Assembly (NCBI GenBank): GCA_017893485.1
Contig: CM030368.1
Span: forward strand, 172,762,004 to 172,826,003
DNA length: 64,000 nucleotides
Direction: 5' to 3'
Origin: Hemerocallis citrina
Taxonomy: Eukaryota > Streptophyta > Magnoliopsida > Asparagales > Asphodelaceae
Under the pieces are notes generated by a model. It did no database searches. It saw only the letters and a list, made by a program, of their open reading frames with translations, and was not told where the DNA came from. Positions 1 to 12,380 of this stretch are shown one piece after another (within the stretch, counting starts at the first letter, position 1; every line of letters starts with the position of its first letter). The translations under genes and the position numbers were made by a program.

Positions 1-544
1 GTTAGTAGTGCTTTTCTACTAAACTCGCTAATTGAGATAGCGAGTGTCAAATGGGGAATTTTTAAAGAATTATTTTTAAGCTCTCCCTCACTTCTCTCTT
101 TCCATTCTCTCTCTAACTCCGAAAGAAACCCAAAATGAAGAAACCCTAGCCTCCCAGATTTATTATTTCACCAACAAAATCTGTCCAAAATCTTTTGAGA
201 TCCAATTCCTCACTCACAACCCTTCTCTACTCCCACTCTCAAAACCCTAAACCCATCTTCGAAGATCCCGAATTGCTCAATATTCATGATCATAGATTCG
301 AAGGTATTATTTGTATAACCTTTTATCTTGTACACTTGGGTAGATTAGATTATGTGTCTCATTTTTGTATAAATATGTATAGGTATATGATATTCCTATA
401 TGAATTTATTTTGGTGGTGAAATTATTCGTGACGCGAAGATATGTTGCTGTTATAGTGTTGTTGATCCTGAAATATTTTGGGCACTCCGTACAATTACAA
501 TGGCAGATATGGATGTGAGAGACAGGTTGAGCACGGGTATAGGG

Positions 545-1310
545 ATGAATACCCTAACTGTACGCCCCAACGGTTCATAGATCAGCGATTAGAGGCAAGT
601 ACATAAGGGAAACAGAAATACCGGTGGAGTTCGGGAACATTACACCTCCGAACAATGACATAACACACACTCTGCAGCAGCACTCCACTTCGACGTCGCT
701 CGAATCATCATTCAATTTATCGGTGAACGTATCCTTCAACCATTTCAATCCAAGAGACTTTTTTTTTTAGTGAAAAGGTGGAAAAATCCAAGAGACTTCC
801 CTACAATAGCCCTAGGATCCGGCTCAACCCTAAGATACTCTGTGATAAAAAAAACTCTGGATCAAAGTCCATCGTTCCTGTTACGATCTGTCCATTGATG
901 GGAAGACCTGTGATCACTGCAACATCATGTAGTGTTACAGTAATCTCCCTTACCGACAATTGAAAGGAGTGTGTCTCCGGACGCCAACGTTCGAGAAGGG
1001 CTGTTAGAAGAGGACGGTCGGCCTTAATTAAACTCATGAGGCTGATTCCATACAGCTCGCAATCCCTTAACAGCTCGTGTATACGAGGATGCATTAGCAA
1101 AGTGGCATGCCCCGAAAAGTACACTCCTTTGATTGTCGGTCCCAAACGTCCTACGAACGATGTTGGCTTTGCAATGTCAACAACATTGGGTCGACAGGAC
1201 TGGGACCCATCGGTGGAACATAGGATGATGAAGAAGGCCCCGCCTTATTTGGGGAAGAAGACGGGCTCGGTTGATTTGGAGAAGTAAACGGACCCGGCTC
1301 AACCTACACA
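545..1310 (-). pseudogene. Plant mobile domain (PMD, MAIN/MAIL-like) pseudogene
   Basis: The open part at 1145-801 reads HPRIHELLRDCELYGISL, then ALLERWRPETHSF, then ITVTLHDVAVITGLPING, the signature order of the PMD family (PF10536). Upstream on the same strand is a GPSPVDPMLLTLQSQH-like lead-in typical of these proteins, followed by an in-frame stop at about 1156. Downstream, about 690-545 in another frame, a GGVMFP..PLIADL segment matches the later PMD region. The gene is therefore broken by at least one stop and one frameshift. PMD genes are known both as host silencing factors (MAIN, MAIL1) and as transposon cargo. Its place inside long TIRs argues for the transposon form here. Confidence 0.75.
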
Positions 1311-1916
1311 ACAAATAACAAGACACATCAATTTCACAATATAATATTTTTATTAAATCAAAATCAAATTAATCGAACAAATACAATCATCTTATATTTG
1401 GGGGCCTTTGTCCACCATCACGACCACTACTTGGGGGTTGTCCATAACAAGTTCATGGCACCCGCGGCCTCGGTTACTTGGGGATTTACTACTCTCTCAT
1501 TCTTCATGAATATTCTGCGTTCGTGTCATATCTAATAGCAATGATAATCCTATAATCTTAAATGTATTACGGTATATTCATATAGTAGAATTGTATACCA
1601 TAAAAACAAAATTGCATACTCTAAAAAAAACAATTTAACGCCAATAATATACACACACCACAAATGAATAATTCACAAATAATATGGAAAAATGTTCAAT
1701 AATCATTTTCTTATCAACATTATTCTTTCACATTCACATTCATGGACTTACACATTAATTCCACATAATCATATTCTTTCACATTCACACAATCCTATTC
1801 TTTCACATAATCATATTTTTTCACATTCACATTCACACTTTCACATTCAACATGCTCTAGCCAATATTGTTTAAAACCAACAAAACCTACACCAAATTCA
1901 ACATGCTCTTACCAAT
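1311..1916. other. Element G internal sequence, no gene seen
   Basis: AT-rich sequence upstream of the PMD pseudogene. From about 1720 to 1850 it is a degenerate run of CATTCACA-type words. I see no supported coding region. Confidence 0.5.
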
Positions 1917-2419
<503 letters not shown>

Positions 2420-2608
2420 TACACCCCTCCTTAAGAACTCAGCGTCCTCGCTGAGCCCGGACTTACAACTTGATTCAGGATCCCTTTCTAGCCGATGTGG
2501 AGAGGATTACCTTGATTCTACTAGTTGTACAGTCCCCTACCCGGACAACCTGTCCTAACTTAGCTCCCTCTCAGGCGTACATCTTGCACACACTCGGTGT
2601 CGAAAGTC

Positions 2609-2621
2609 GGCTCTGATACCA
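2609..2621 (-). other. Primer binding site, tRNA-Met type
   Basis: Minus-strand TGGTATCAGAGCC is complementary to the 3' end of plant initiator tRNA-Met and lies two bases inside the LTR fragment end at 2624. Confidence 0.8.
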
Positions 2622-2623
2622 TT

Positions 2624-2786
2624 TGTAACGCCCCAAGTCCGGCTCAGCTGCGTACGCACACAATTAACTAATTTCTAACCACGCCCACCACAGGCTGCCT
2701 CAAAAGGGTGTCCGGACGTTGGTATCCCTTCATCATGAGCTTCCTAATATATCTTTCTTTCTTTCCGTCGGGGACATCCGATAATG
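2624..2786 (-). repeat. Truncated, diverged 5' LTR of the TRIM-like element
   Basis: This piece starts TGTAACGCCCCAAG on the plus strand and follows the LTR 3' portion as far as CATCCGATA, where similarity stops and the inverted LTR begins. It differs from the two full LTRs much more than they differ from each other. Confidence 0.7.
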
Positions 2787-2796
2787 TGTAACACCC

Positions 2797-2856
<60 letters not shown>

Positions 2857-3220
2857 GAGTATAAGAAAAAGAAAGAAAAGGATGGATGGTAGGTGACATG
2901 GAAGGAATGGAAAAGAAGGAAAGTGTGGGTGTAATGTTGACTAGTTGACCATACATATGGAATAAATGAATGAAAGAATGGATAAGTGGATGTGGTGTGG
3001 TGTTGTTGACCGGTTTACCCTTGGGGATTTAATCCCATATCGGATGGAATGGGAGGAAATAAGAGGAATATATAGGATTGCCCATGATGAAGGGTTACCC
3101 AACGGTTAACCACCCTTTTGAGGCAGCCTGTGGTGGGCGTGGCTAGAGTTTTGTGTCCGTTCTTTAGCGTGTGCGCACGTGTAGTTGCGTGCACAGCTGA
3201 GCCGGGCTCGGGGCGTTACA
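2787..3220 (+). repeat. Inverted full-length LTR copy (434 bp)
   Basis: Plus-strand LTR from TGTAACACCCGG to GGGGCGTTACA, nearly identical in reverse to 1917-2419 apart from a shorter AT microsatellite (about 2799-2853). Confidence 0.8.
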
Positions 3221-3789
3221 CCAATAATATGGAAAATTGTTTAATAATCATAATCATATTCATACCAATATGTATCAAAATTTCTTATCATCAATTTAAC
3301 ACCAATAAAAGTTTTTATAAACAACTTACACATATAATTAACCAACATTGCATTCTAAATTTCTCAACCCCAATCAACAATTCGGACTATACTAATCATC
3401 ACACAAATCACCATTTCTCAACATTACGTTCTAATTGTAAAATCTAATTGCTCACAAAATTAACCCACAAACAAAATTACCCCAAAATCTAATTACAAAC
3501 GTATGAAGACTTACCAAATGATAGATGAGTACTTTAGGATCTACGGTTCACAAGATCCTCTTCACCGTTCGTCCCACAATTCACTTCACCGTTCACAAAA
3601 TTAACCAAAATCGAGATCGACGGTGTGCGATTTAGGGTTTCCAGAGTGTGAGCAGAGAGAGTTGAGAGTGATAAAGTGAATTTGGAAAGATTTTGGACGG
3701 ATTTTTTTTGGCAATTCACGAATTGGGAGGCTAGGGTATTGGGTTTCTTTCGAATTTGGGAGAGAAGAGAGAGAGTATTGAGATGAACT

Positions 3790-4215
3790 GACAGAGATTT
3801 GAGATAGCGAGTCAATAAAAATTTTCTCAATCGATACTCGCTATCACAGTTAGCGAGCTGAGGCAGCGAGTCCCAAGGAATTTTAAATTCGTCCCCAATC
3901 TACACTCGCTATCTCAATTAGCTACACTCGCTATCTCAGTTAGCAAGTTTGATACAAAACCACACGCTAACTGATATAGCGAGTATGAACTTTCTATTTT
4001 TCTTCAAGGCCATACATTCGCTCTCTCAGTTAGCGAGTGTAGTACAAACAAACTCGCTATCGGAGATAGCAAGTCTGAATTTGTTTTTTTTTTCGATTTT
4101 TCTCCAAAGTGGAGAGAAAAACATATCCATACACTCGCTATCTCAGATAGCGATGATGTTTTAACCACACTCGCTATCGGAGATAGCTACCTGAGATAGC
4201 AAGTGGGTCGTATTA
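3790..4215. repeat. Cluster of short hairpins in the element G TIR
   Basis: The word TCGCTATCTCAGTTAGCGA and close variants (CTATCGGAGATAG, CTAACTGATATAG) occur about ten times, each a self-complementary stem of 6-8 bp. The spacing is irregular, so this is not a simple tandem array. A copy also occurs at 27-46, in the left TIR. Confidence 0.8.
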
Positions 4216-4283
4216 TTAAATACTTTCGAAAGTGGGTTATTTTGGTAAATTCTTTCAAAAAGTGGGTAATTTTGGTAAAACTT

Positions 4284-4714
4284 TCTATTCTTTCATTGGC
4301 CACAATAACACTGATGCCAGAGTTCTAATTAATTGTATGCCTATTATTTGTACTAATAATTTCTATACCGATAATCAGAATGTACAGCATATCACTCTTG
4401 TAATAGTGACGCATTAGATGTACCTGATATACCCGATTATTACATTCTTTGGTCGAAGAAAATCACATATATTTTACATAGACAGATAACATATTAAACT
4501 GGTAGTAGAAGGTCGACAATACTTGCACCTTCTTCCTTATGTTGTATCTTCCTTTCTTGTTCCATACAAGGAGAAGAAAAATAGATGTTTATAACTTAAA
4601 TACTTGCACCTTCTTCCGTCTGTTTTTGTATCTTCCTTTCTTGTTCTATCAGAGAAGTAAAATAGATGTTAATCTATATAATAAAACACAAAACAATTTG
4701 AAAAAAAATATCAA
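4284..4714. other. AT-rich host sequence with an 81-bp direct duplication
   Basis: No gene is seen. A segment starting TACTTGCACCTTCTTCC at 4520 is repeated at 4601, with ATAGATGTT near the end of both copies, giving an imperfect tandem duplication at about 4520-4672. Confidence 0.6.
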
Positions 4715-5041
4715 GTGCCTCCCCTTCAATTAAATCAAAATCAATGGCTCAAATTCATCCCTCCAAAACATATTTTTCCTCCCAAAAGTTTTTCCCAAAA
4801 ACCAAATTTTTTTCCTCCAAAACTTAAATCCCCCCCCCCCCAAAAAAAAATCAAAACAACTCATAAAAATCCTCAAAAACTCACCCTCCTCTCTTCTCTT
4901 CCCCAAACCGCAGCTAGCTCTCTCTCTCTTCTCGAAACCGAAGACGTGAGCTCTCTCTCTCTCTCTCTCTGTTCCCAAACCGAAGCTCTCTGTCTCTTCC
5001 CGAAACCGAAGACGTGCCCTAGGCATCAGATTTAAAGTATG
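4715..5041 (+). other. CT-rich leader-like stretch of an unidentified host gene
   Basis: A pyrimidine-rich run with CTCTCT blocks and two AAACCGAAGACGTG-type repeats ends at ATTTAAAG followed by GTATGTGT, a plausible splice donor. It looks like a plant 5' UTR or first exon. The open frames on both strands here are low-complexity, and I do not call a protein. The sequence that would be the following intron is interrupted by a solo LTR and by element A. Confidence 0.35.
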
Positions 5042-5046
5042 TGTAT

Positions 5047-5740
5047 TGTTAAGTAAAGATGGGTAAACCTGTGTGCACCAAATGAACTTCTGAGAATGGT
5101 TCTGGAGTTGATCTGCAACAAGAAGAAAGTTGTGGCTCGAGCCGTGGGTTGCACTTTCTTTAAGAAACTATTTGGCCGATTCTGGAGATGAATCGTTGAT
5201 CACCAAACACTTCTCCCTGGATACAACGAGCTTCTGTTTACAGTGCTGCCTAATGCTCCAATAGCAGCACGTACCAACTTGCACCACACTGAGTAAAAAT
5301 TGCTTAACAATTTGGAGAAATATTTTAGAAGAGATCAAGAATTTGTTTTTCGCTTCTCTCCTTCATCTATGTGACATAACCCATATATTTATATCCAAAA
5401 TAAAAATATTTTTCTTTCTTTCTGATTTAATATCATAACAACCAGACCATAAAGTGTCATAAAATGGTTTTAATGATTTTACTGGTCCAAAAACTGGCTA
5501 GTAAGAAGGGAAATATTTTTATTTAATACTAAAAAAAAATGTTGTTTTTTTTTTCTTTTTCAAGAGACCCAAAGGCCCTAGGCCCAGCTCAGTCAAAGAT
5601 ATATAAATATATGTATATATATTATGTGGAATGTAGGAATTGAACCACCAACCTCATGTGAACTCAAAACTTTAACCGTTGGGTCGTAAGACAATGTTGT
5701 TAACAAAAGAAGTGTTTTGAATGTATACTCAATTCCAACA
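5047..5740 (-). mobile_element. Solo Copia-type LTR (694 bp)
   Basis: On the minus strand it starts TGTTGGAATTGAG and ends CTTTACTTAACA. TGTAT lies directly on both sides (5042-5046 and 5741-5745), the expected 5-bp target duplication. The first ~180 bp match the LTR that follows a Copia RNase H fragment at 51600-52260, which identifies the superfamily. A TATAAATATA run lies mid-LTR. There is no primer site or coding region, so this is a solo LTR left by recombination. Confidence 0.85.
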
Positions 5741-5745
5741 TGTAT

Positions 5746-5850
5746 TTTTTAATTGAATTTTTTTTTAATATTTGCACTAATGGATTGATTGTTTGAATGT
5801 GATCTTTGATGTTGTGATGTCGAAAAGTTAGCGTTTTGATTTTGTATTAC
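5746..5850. other. Host sequence between solo LTR and element A
   Basis: AT-rich, intron-like. It ends with ATTAC, the target duplication of element A, and continues after that element at 20788. Confidence 0.5.
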
Positions 5851-6446
5851 TGATATGGCCAAAAATAGGGGTTCAATCGAGACCGTCCAAATTGGACACG
5901 AATCCCGAAGACCAGGGGTAAAACGGTAATTTCACCTACAAACGGGTCTGAAGCGGGTACTGGGTCCCCGCCTCCGAAGAGCCTTAGCCCGCGAACGGAC
6001 CCACCTCAACTGGATGCGGGTTTCAACCCACAACAAACCCGGTCCAGCGGGATAGAATTAGGGTTTCTGATTAATATTAATCAACGGCCCTGATTCATAT
6101 CTATCCTTTCACTGGGGATTAGGGATTACATTCCTTATCTATACACAGGAATTACATGCCTAATCTGTTCCCTAAGACGCCTATAAATACCCCCCATCCA
6201 TCTCTATTAAGTAGGTAATCAATTTTTCTCTAGTTTTTGCGCTCTTTCATAGTCTTCCTAGATTACTGACTTGAGCGTCAGAGGGTGCGTCGCCGGGAAC
6301 AACCCCGGTGTCTCGCACTTTTTGCAGGTGTACGGCGGGAGCGACGATCAAACCCCGACGGAACAGGTATACAGGTTTACTATTCAGTTTCCCTAAGAAT
6401 CCACAAATACTATCTGTTTGCCCCCACACCAAATTTAGCGGCAACA
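5851..6446 (+). repeat. 5' LTR of element A
   Basis: Starts TGATATGGCC, ends GGCAACA. A TATA box (TATAAAT) at 6183-6189 should drive the genomic RNA. The GC-rich stretch after it is repeated in all Tat LTRs of this window. Confidence 0.95.
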
Positions 6447-6449
6447 GAT

Positions 6450-6466
6450 TGGCACCGTCTGTGGGA
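6450..6466 (+). other. Primer binding site of element A
   Basis: TGGCACCGTCTGTGGG lies three bases after the LTR. The copy in B reads TGGCGCCG, whose first nine bases fit the 3' end of plant tRNA-Asp; A carries a G-to-A change. Confidence 0.7.
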
Positions 6467-6518
6467 AACTAACGAATAGAAACCTCTCCTCTTCCCGGTG
6501 AACAGATCTTCTCCAGCC

Positions 6519-8270
6519 ATGCCTCCTAGGAAAGTAAGATCAAGAGGGTCTAACAGAGGACCCAACCCTAATCAGCAGCAAGAAGTTCCCATCCAGCCTA
6601 CCCAACAGCAAGGGCAACTTCCTCCTCCAGCGGAAGACCCGCTCCAACAGGACCTTCCTCCTCCAAATCAGCCACCTCCGAAGGGTCCTAACCCTCAAAA
6701 ACAGCCTCTTCACCAAGAACACGTCTCCATCCACAATGCCTCTACGGACTCTATGGCCTCCCATCATCCCCGAGCCTCTGGTCGCCATAATACCGTCCTC
6801 AACCGCCAGAAAGATGATGACCTCCGCCGCCATCTGGATGAAAAGCGGGCCCGAGAGGGAACCTCCCGCCAACACCGTCCGGACGAGCGGTCCCCTCGCC
6901 ACCGTGAATATAGAAGGTCACCTAACCGAAGGGGTCGGAAAGAATCCCCCGAGCACTACCGAAGATGGCCGCACTTCCCTGCAGGTCGGCAACAGCCCAG
7001 GAACAATAAGGCACCCATCACACGTGCCGAGTTCCAGCAGTTCCAAGCGACCGTCCTACAAGCTCTCAATCTCCGTCCCAACACCAACGCGCCCAAGATT
7101 TCATCTCCTCCCCCGGTCCGCAGCCCTTGCCGACGGTCCCCGTCTCCTCGTCCTGTTCCTACCAACTCCCGGCGTACCCCAAGTCCTCGTCGCTCCTGAA
7201 ATTACCATCGCCGTAGCCCTCGCTCTCCCTCATACGAAGATGAGTCTAGAGGCTCGGCTGATTACCATCAGAGGGATGACACCATGTACCGCCGTCTTCA
7301 TGAAGTAGAGAGGCGCATGGGTCAGATAGACCGGGAAGAGGAGCTTAGGGGGAGGACCCTACGTCCTAGCCGACCCCTTTTCTCCCGAACCATAGTGGAT
7401 GCACCTGTGCCGTTCGGTTTCAAACCTCCCCAGTTCGAGACTTACACCGGGGAGACCGACCCCGTTGATCACATCGAAAGCTTTAAGATCCTGATGCTCC
7501 TCCATCAAGCCTCCGATGCCCTCTTCTGCAAAACCTTCCCTGCAACTCTCAAGGGCCCAGCACGAGAATGGTACTCTCGCCTCGCCCCCTCCTCAATATT
7601 CTCCTTCGAGCAGTTCGAGACCCTTTTCATCACCCATTTCGTAAGCAGCCGTAGAGCTGAGAAGACCAGCATCTCATTATTGCACCTCCACCAGAAGAAG
7701 GGGGAGAAATTGAGAGACTATGTGAAGAGGTTCAAAGCTGAAGCCAGGTCCATCGCATCCCTCGACCAGTCGGTCGCTGTGGCAGCATTTCAATCTAATG
7801 TCCTCAATTCTAACCTCCGCTCCTCCCTCGCCAAGAAGCCTCCACAGAACTTTTCCGACCTCCTCCTTCGCAGTGCAAAGTACATCCGGGCCGAAGAGGC
7901 CGAGCATCAACCCAACTGGGAGGGGACTTCCTCCGGGTTTAAAAGAAAGGGAACAGAAGAGGAAGGAGCCAAGAAGCTCCAGAAGGATAATGCCGGCCAG
8001 CGCCGACCTCCCTCCAGATTCGAGAAGTTCACTCCCCTCACCACTAACGTCTCAACTATTCTGATGGAAGTCAAAAAGGAGGGATCTTACCTCCTGCTCC
8101 GAGGATGAACACCCCCGCCAAGAAAAGAGATAAAGGGAAATGGTGTCGTTATCACCGGGACCACGAGCATGACACCAACGATTGTCGCGCCTTGAAGAAC
8201 GAGATAGAAGCCCTTATCCAGAGGGGGCAGCTGGCTAGGTTTGTAAGGAAGGACCGAGCCGAACTTCCTC
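6519..8270 (+). pseudogene. gag of element A (capsid/nucleocapsid), broken
   Basis: The true ATG (MPPRKVRSRGS) is at 6519. The first ~250 residues are basic, proline-rich and disordered, with SPRR/RSP repeats like SR proteins. Then comes the Retrotrans_gag (PF03732) core: GFKPPQFETYTGETDP, GPAREWYSRLAPSSI, then SFEQFETLF. A zinc-knuckle-like CRYHRDHEHDTNDC closes it near 8150-8190. An in-frame TGA at 7197-7199 is CGA in element B, and one G is missing near 8087 relative to B, which moves the reading frame. In B, gag and pol lie in one frame, so the shift here is decay, not programmed frameshifting. The product would package element RNA in virus-like particles. Confidence 0.9.
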
Positions 8271-11200
8271 CCCCACCTCGGGGGGCTAACAAGCGTCCGG
8301 AACGAGAAGAGACGCCCGACTTCGAGGAAGAGCGAGTCCTCCACCTCATTCATGGGGGCCCAATGGGGGGCTCCTCAAACTCCTCTCAGAAGGCATTTAT
8401 AAGAGAAGTCAACTCGGTCCGAACCACCCCTCCTCCCAAAGGCCTCGGAGTTCCTGTCACATTCTCAGACGAAGATCTTGAAGGAGTTCGCACCCCACAT
8501 TGTGACGCACTCGTCATTAGCCTCCACATGGCGAATTTTAAAGTGGAGAGGGTACTAGTGGATAATGGCAGTTCCGTAAACATCCTCTTCCTCATCGCTT
8601 TCAAAGGCCTAAAGCTCTCTCGAGACAGACTCAAGCCCGCCGGCTACACGCTCCATGGGTTCACGGGAGTGCCAGTGACTACTGAAGGGGTAATTACCCT
8701 CGACGTAACTGCTGGCAAAACTCCTACTACCCGAACGGAGTCGATGGACTTCATGGTCATAGATGTCCCAGCAGCCTACAATGTCATTTTGTGTCGGCCC
8801 GGCCTGGCCGCCCTTGAAGCCGTCCTTTTTGCCTATCATCTCAAAATGAAATTTCCCACTCGGGCCAGAGTAGGGGAAGTGAGGGGCAATCAAGAGCAGG
8901 CCCGCAAGTGCTATATGACCTCTACCCTCGGACCCATCCTCTCCTTAGAAACTCTGGAAATCTCCCAAGATGTTGCTCGACCAACGTCCGAGCCGGTGGA
9001 CGAATTGGAGGAAGTGCTCTTCTCTGAGCAGGAGCCAGCCCGCAAGTTCTTTGTTAGCAAGACCCTCCCGTCCGCCCTATACTCAGACATTGTACAATGC
9101 ATCCGAAAGAACCAAGACCTCTTCGCTTGGTCAGCTGCAGATATGCCCGGTATCTCCGAAGAGCTCTTAGTCCACTGTCTGAGCGTTGGTCCGGGGTCCA
9201 AACCGGTTCAGCAGAAGAGGCGCAAGTTCGCCCCCGAGCGTCAGCTCGCTATTAAAGAGGAGGTAGAAAAGCTCTTGAAGGCCCGGTTCATACAGGAGGT
9301 GAACTATCCTGAGTGGTTGTCGAATGTAGTGATGGTGAAGAAGTCCAATGGGACTTGGAGGATTTGCATTGATTTTACCGACCTCAACAAGGCTTGCCCC
9401 AAGGATCCATTCCCTCTTCCGAGCATTGACACCCTGATCGATGCAACCTCGGGACATGAGCTCCTCAGCTTCATGGACGCCTTTTCAGGCTACAATCAGA
9501 TCCGGATGTTCCCCCCGGATATCCCGAAGACGTCGTTTGTGACCGACCAAGGCCTCTATTGCTACAGAGTCATGTCGTTCGGCCTCAAGAATGCAGGTGC
9601 AACATACCAACGCCTCGTCAACAAGGTTTTCCAGGCCCAGATCGGCCGGAACATGGAGGTGTACGTTGACGACATGCTTGTGAAAAGCGTCCGAGGCATT
9701 GATCATGTGACTGACCTCCAAGAGGCGCTTGACGTTTTGAGAAAGCACAATATGAGACTCAACCCGAACAAGTATGCGTTCGGTGTCTCATCAGGGAAGT
9801 TTCTCGGCTTCATGGTTAGCCAACGAGGAATTGAAGCAAACCCGAAGAAAATCAAGGCCATATTAGACATGGCCCCTCCTAGAAATGTTAAAGAAGTTCA
9901 GAGATTAATAGGCTGCCTCGCCGCCATAGGGCGCTTTCTCTCAAAGTCCGGGAAAAAATGCCTCCCCTTCTTCAAGGCCCTCAGGGGGGGCTAAAGGATT
10001 CGAATGGGGGCAGCAGCAACAGGAGTCCTTCGACCAGCTCAAGGCTTACCTCGTCAATCCCCTTCTCCTTAGCAAACCGATCCCTGGTGAACCCCTCTAC
10101 CTCTACCTGGCAGCCTCCGAGCAGACCCTCAGTGCAGTTTTAGTGAGGGAAGAAGACCGGGGTCAGAAGCCCATTTACTACGTCAGCAAAGTGCTTCGGG
10201 ACGTCGAGCTCCGATACCCGAAGATAGAAAAGATGGCTTATGCCCTAGTAATGGCCGCGAGAAAGCTTCGCCCGTACTTTCAGTCCCATTCGGTGGTCAT
10301 TCTTACCAACCAGCCGCTGAAACAGGTTCTTCACAAGCCCGAGACTTCGGGTCGCCTTATGAAATGGTCTATCGAGCTGAGCCAGCACGATATAACTTAT
10401 CAGCCTCGGACCACGATCAAGGCTCAGGCGCTAGCCGAATTCATAGTTGAGAGTACTATCCCCGAGTCCAGCCAAATAGTGAAGGGACCACCCGTCTGGT
10501 CGGTTTATGTTGACGGATCCTCTTACAATGAGGGAAGCGGGGCAGGGGTCATCCTGGCAGGCCCAGATGACTTTATCCTCCAATACTCCCTCCGTATAAA
10601 CTTCAAAGCCTCGAACAACGAAGCTGAATGCGAGGCGCTCATAGCCGGCCTTGGAATGGCCCGAAATGCAGGGGCGCAATGCCTCCAAATCTTTAGTGAC
10701 TCCCAGCTAGTCGTCAATCAGGTCCTCGGCGAATATGAAGCACGTGATGACAGGATAATACTTATCCAAAGTCAAGAGCCTCATGGCGCTGTTTGAAGAG
10801 GCCCTCATCCAAAGGATCCCCCGAGAAGAAAATGCTCAGGCCGACGCCCTATCCAAATTAGCCTCCTCTTCCCTTCAAGGTCTCGAGTAGACCGTATTGA
10901 TAGAAGTCCTCCTGAAGCCGAGCATAGAGGACGAAACACTGGACTCCGTAGAAACACTGCCTGTCCTCCTCGAAGACAATTGGGTGAAACCCCCCGTCGA
11001 ATTCCTAAGGGACGGGCTCCTCCCCGAGGATCCCAAAGAAGCGCGAAGGGTTAGAACCCGAGCCGAGCGTTACACACTAATCGAAGGCATCCTATATAAA
11101 CGCTCCTTCACCCAGGTGGACGGTCAGCCCTACCTGAGGTGCCTCTCCCCCGGACAAGCTGACTACGCCCTGCAAGAACTTCATGAGGGCATCGGCGGGG

Positions 11201-12246
11201 CCCATTCTGGCTCCAGAGCCCTGGCGCGCAAAGTGTTGAACTACAGGTATTTCTGGCCCACTCTCCTACGGGACGCCGAAAGACACGTTCGGCAATACAG
11301 CTCCTGTCAGAAGTACTCCGACATCCGACACCTTCCACAAGCACCACTCGCTTCCCTATCAAGTCTGATCCCCTTCGTAATGTGGGGGATGGATTTACTA
11401 GGGCCGTTTTCGCTAGCCCCCGGACAACTTAAGTTCCTAGTCGTGGCAGTCGACTATTTCTCGAAATGGATATAGGCCGAACCCCTGGCCACGATCACCG
11501 AAAATAAGGTCGTTCAATTCTTCTGGAAGAGCGTGATCTGCCGATTCGGCGTCCCCAGGGTCCTAATTACGGACAACGGAACGCAATTCACGGGGGCTGC
11601 CTTCCGAGCTTTATGTGAAGACCTCGCCATACAACACCGGTTCTCCTCCGTCTCTCATCCTCAGTCGAATGGCCAGGCCGAAAATGCCAACCGACAGATC
11701 CTTTCAGGCATTAAGAAGAGGTTAGACAAGTGTTCCAAAGGCTTATGAGTCGATCAGCTGCCCAACGTGCTCTGGAATTACCGCACCACGAAGCGGACCC
11801 CAACAGGCGAGAGCCCATTCAATCTCACCTACGGGTCCGAGGCCATCATCCCCCTAGAAGTCGGGTTACCCTCTCCTCGCCTGATAGCTTATGAAGAAGA
11901 GCAGAACGCTAGGGAGCTCAGAGCAAGTCTAGATCTGATAGACGAAATCCGAGAGAGAGCCGCCATACGCCAGCAAACTTACCGAAGAAGGATCGAGCGA
12001 GCATACAACAAAAGAGTCCGCCCAACGGACCTCAAAGAAGGGGACCTGGTCCTCCGAAAGTTGGCCATCTCATTTCCTAGTCAGAAAAGCAAATTGGCCC
12101 CGAACTAGGAGGGACCTTACAAGATTTCTAAAGAAGTCCGCCCCGGCACATACAGACTAGAAGATCTCGAAGGCAGGGAGATTCCCAGGACTTGGAATGC
12201 CGACCATCTCTTAAAATACCAAGAGAGAGCAACAATGCCTCTCTAA
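8271..12246 (+). pseudogene. pol of element A (PR-RT-RH-aRH-INT), broken
   Basis: Domains in order: aspartic protease with VLVDNGSSVNILF near 8550; reverse transcriptase with [18 protein letters not shown] near 9370 and the catalytic YVDD at about 9661; the RT-linked RNase H near 10000-10440; a second RNase H with VYVDGSS, NNEAE and FSDSQLV (10500-10720); integrase with a zinc-binding segment near 11185-11320 (one cysteine is tyrosine, QYSSCQ), a GMDLLG aspartate, a TDNGTQF aspartate and a GQAENAN glutamate; and a C-terminal tail ending 12246. Lesions: an extra G at 9984-9990, an altered stretch near 10745-10775, and stops at 10888, 11473, 11746 and 12106. Two RNase H domains are typical of the Tat branch. 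Confidence 0.93.
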
Positions 12247-12321
12247 GTAATTCGAGATGTCGAACCGTTCCTTTCCTGTTACTTGTAGTAATTTTCTTTC
12301 ATCAGCCGATCATTGGATATT

Positions 12322-12331
12322 AATAAATAAA
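12322..12331 (+). terminator. Probable polyadenylation signal after pol (A)
   Basis: Overlapping AATAAATAAA about 80 bp after the pol stop. B has the same site at 32955-32964, and D an AATAAA after its pol stop. Confidence 0.5.
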
Positions 12332-12380
12332 GTTTTTTCATATTTTTGCTACTGTTTACATCTCCCTGCTTTTAACTCTT

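Noticed and set aside
8087..8108. Possible programmed gag-pol frameshift in element A
   Set aside because: Element B keeps gag and pol in one frame here and has one more G in the run, so the shift in A is a deletion.
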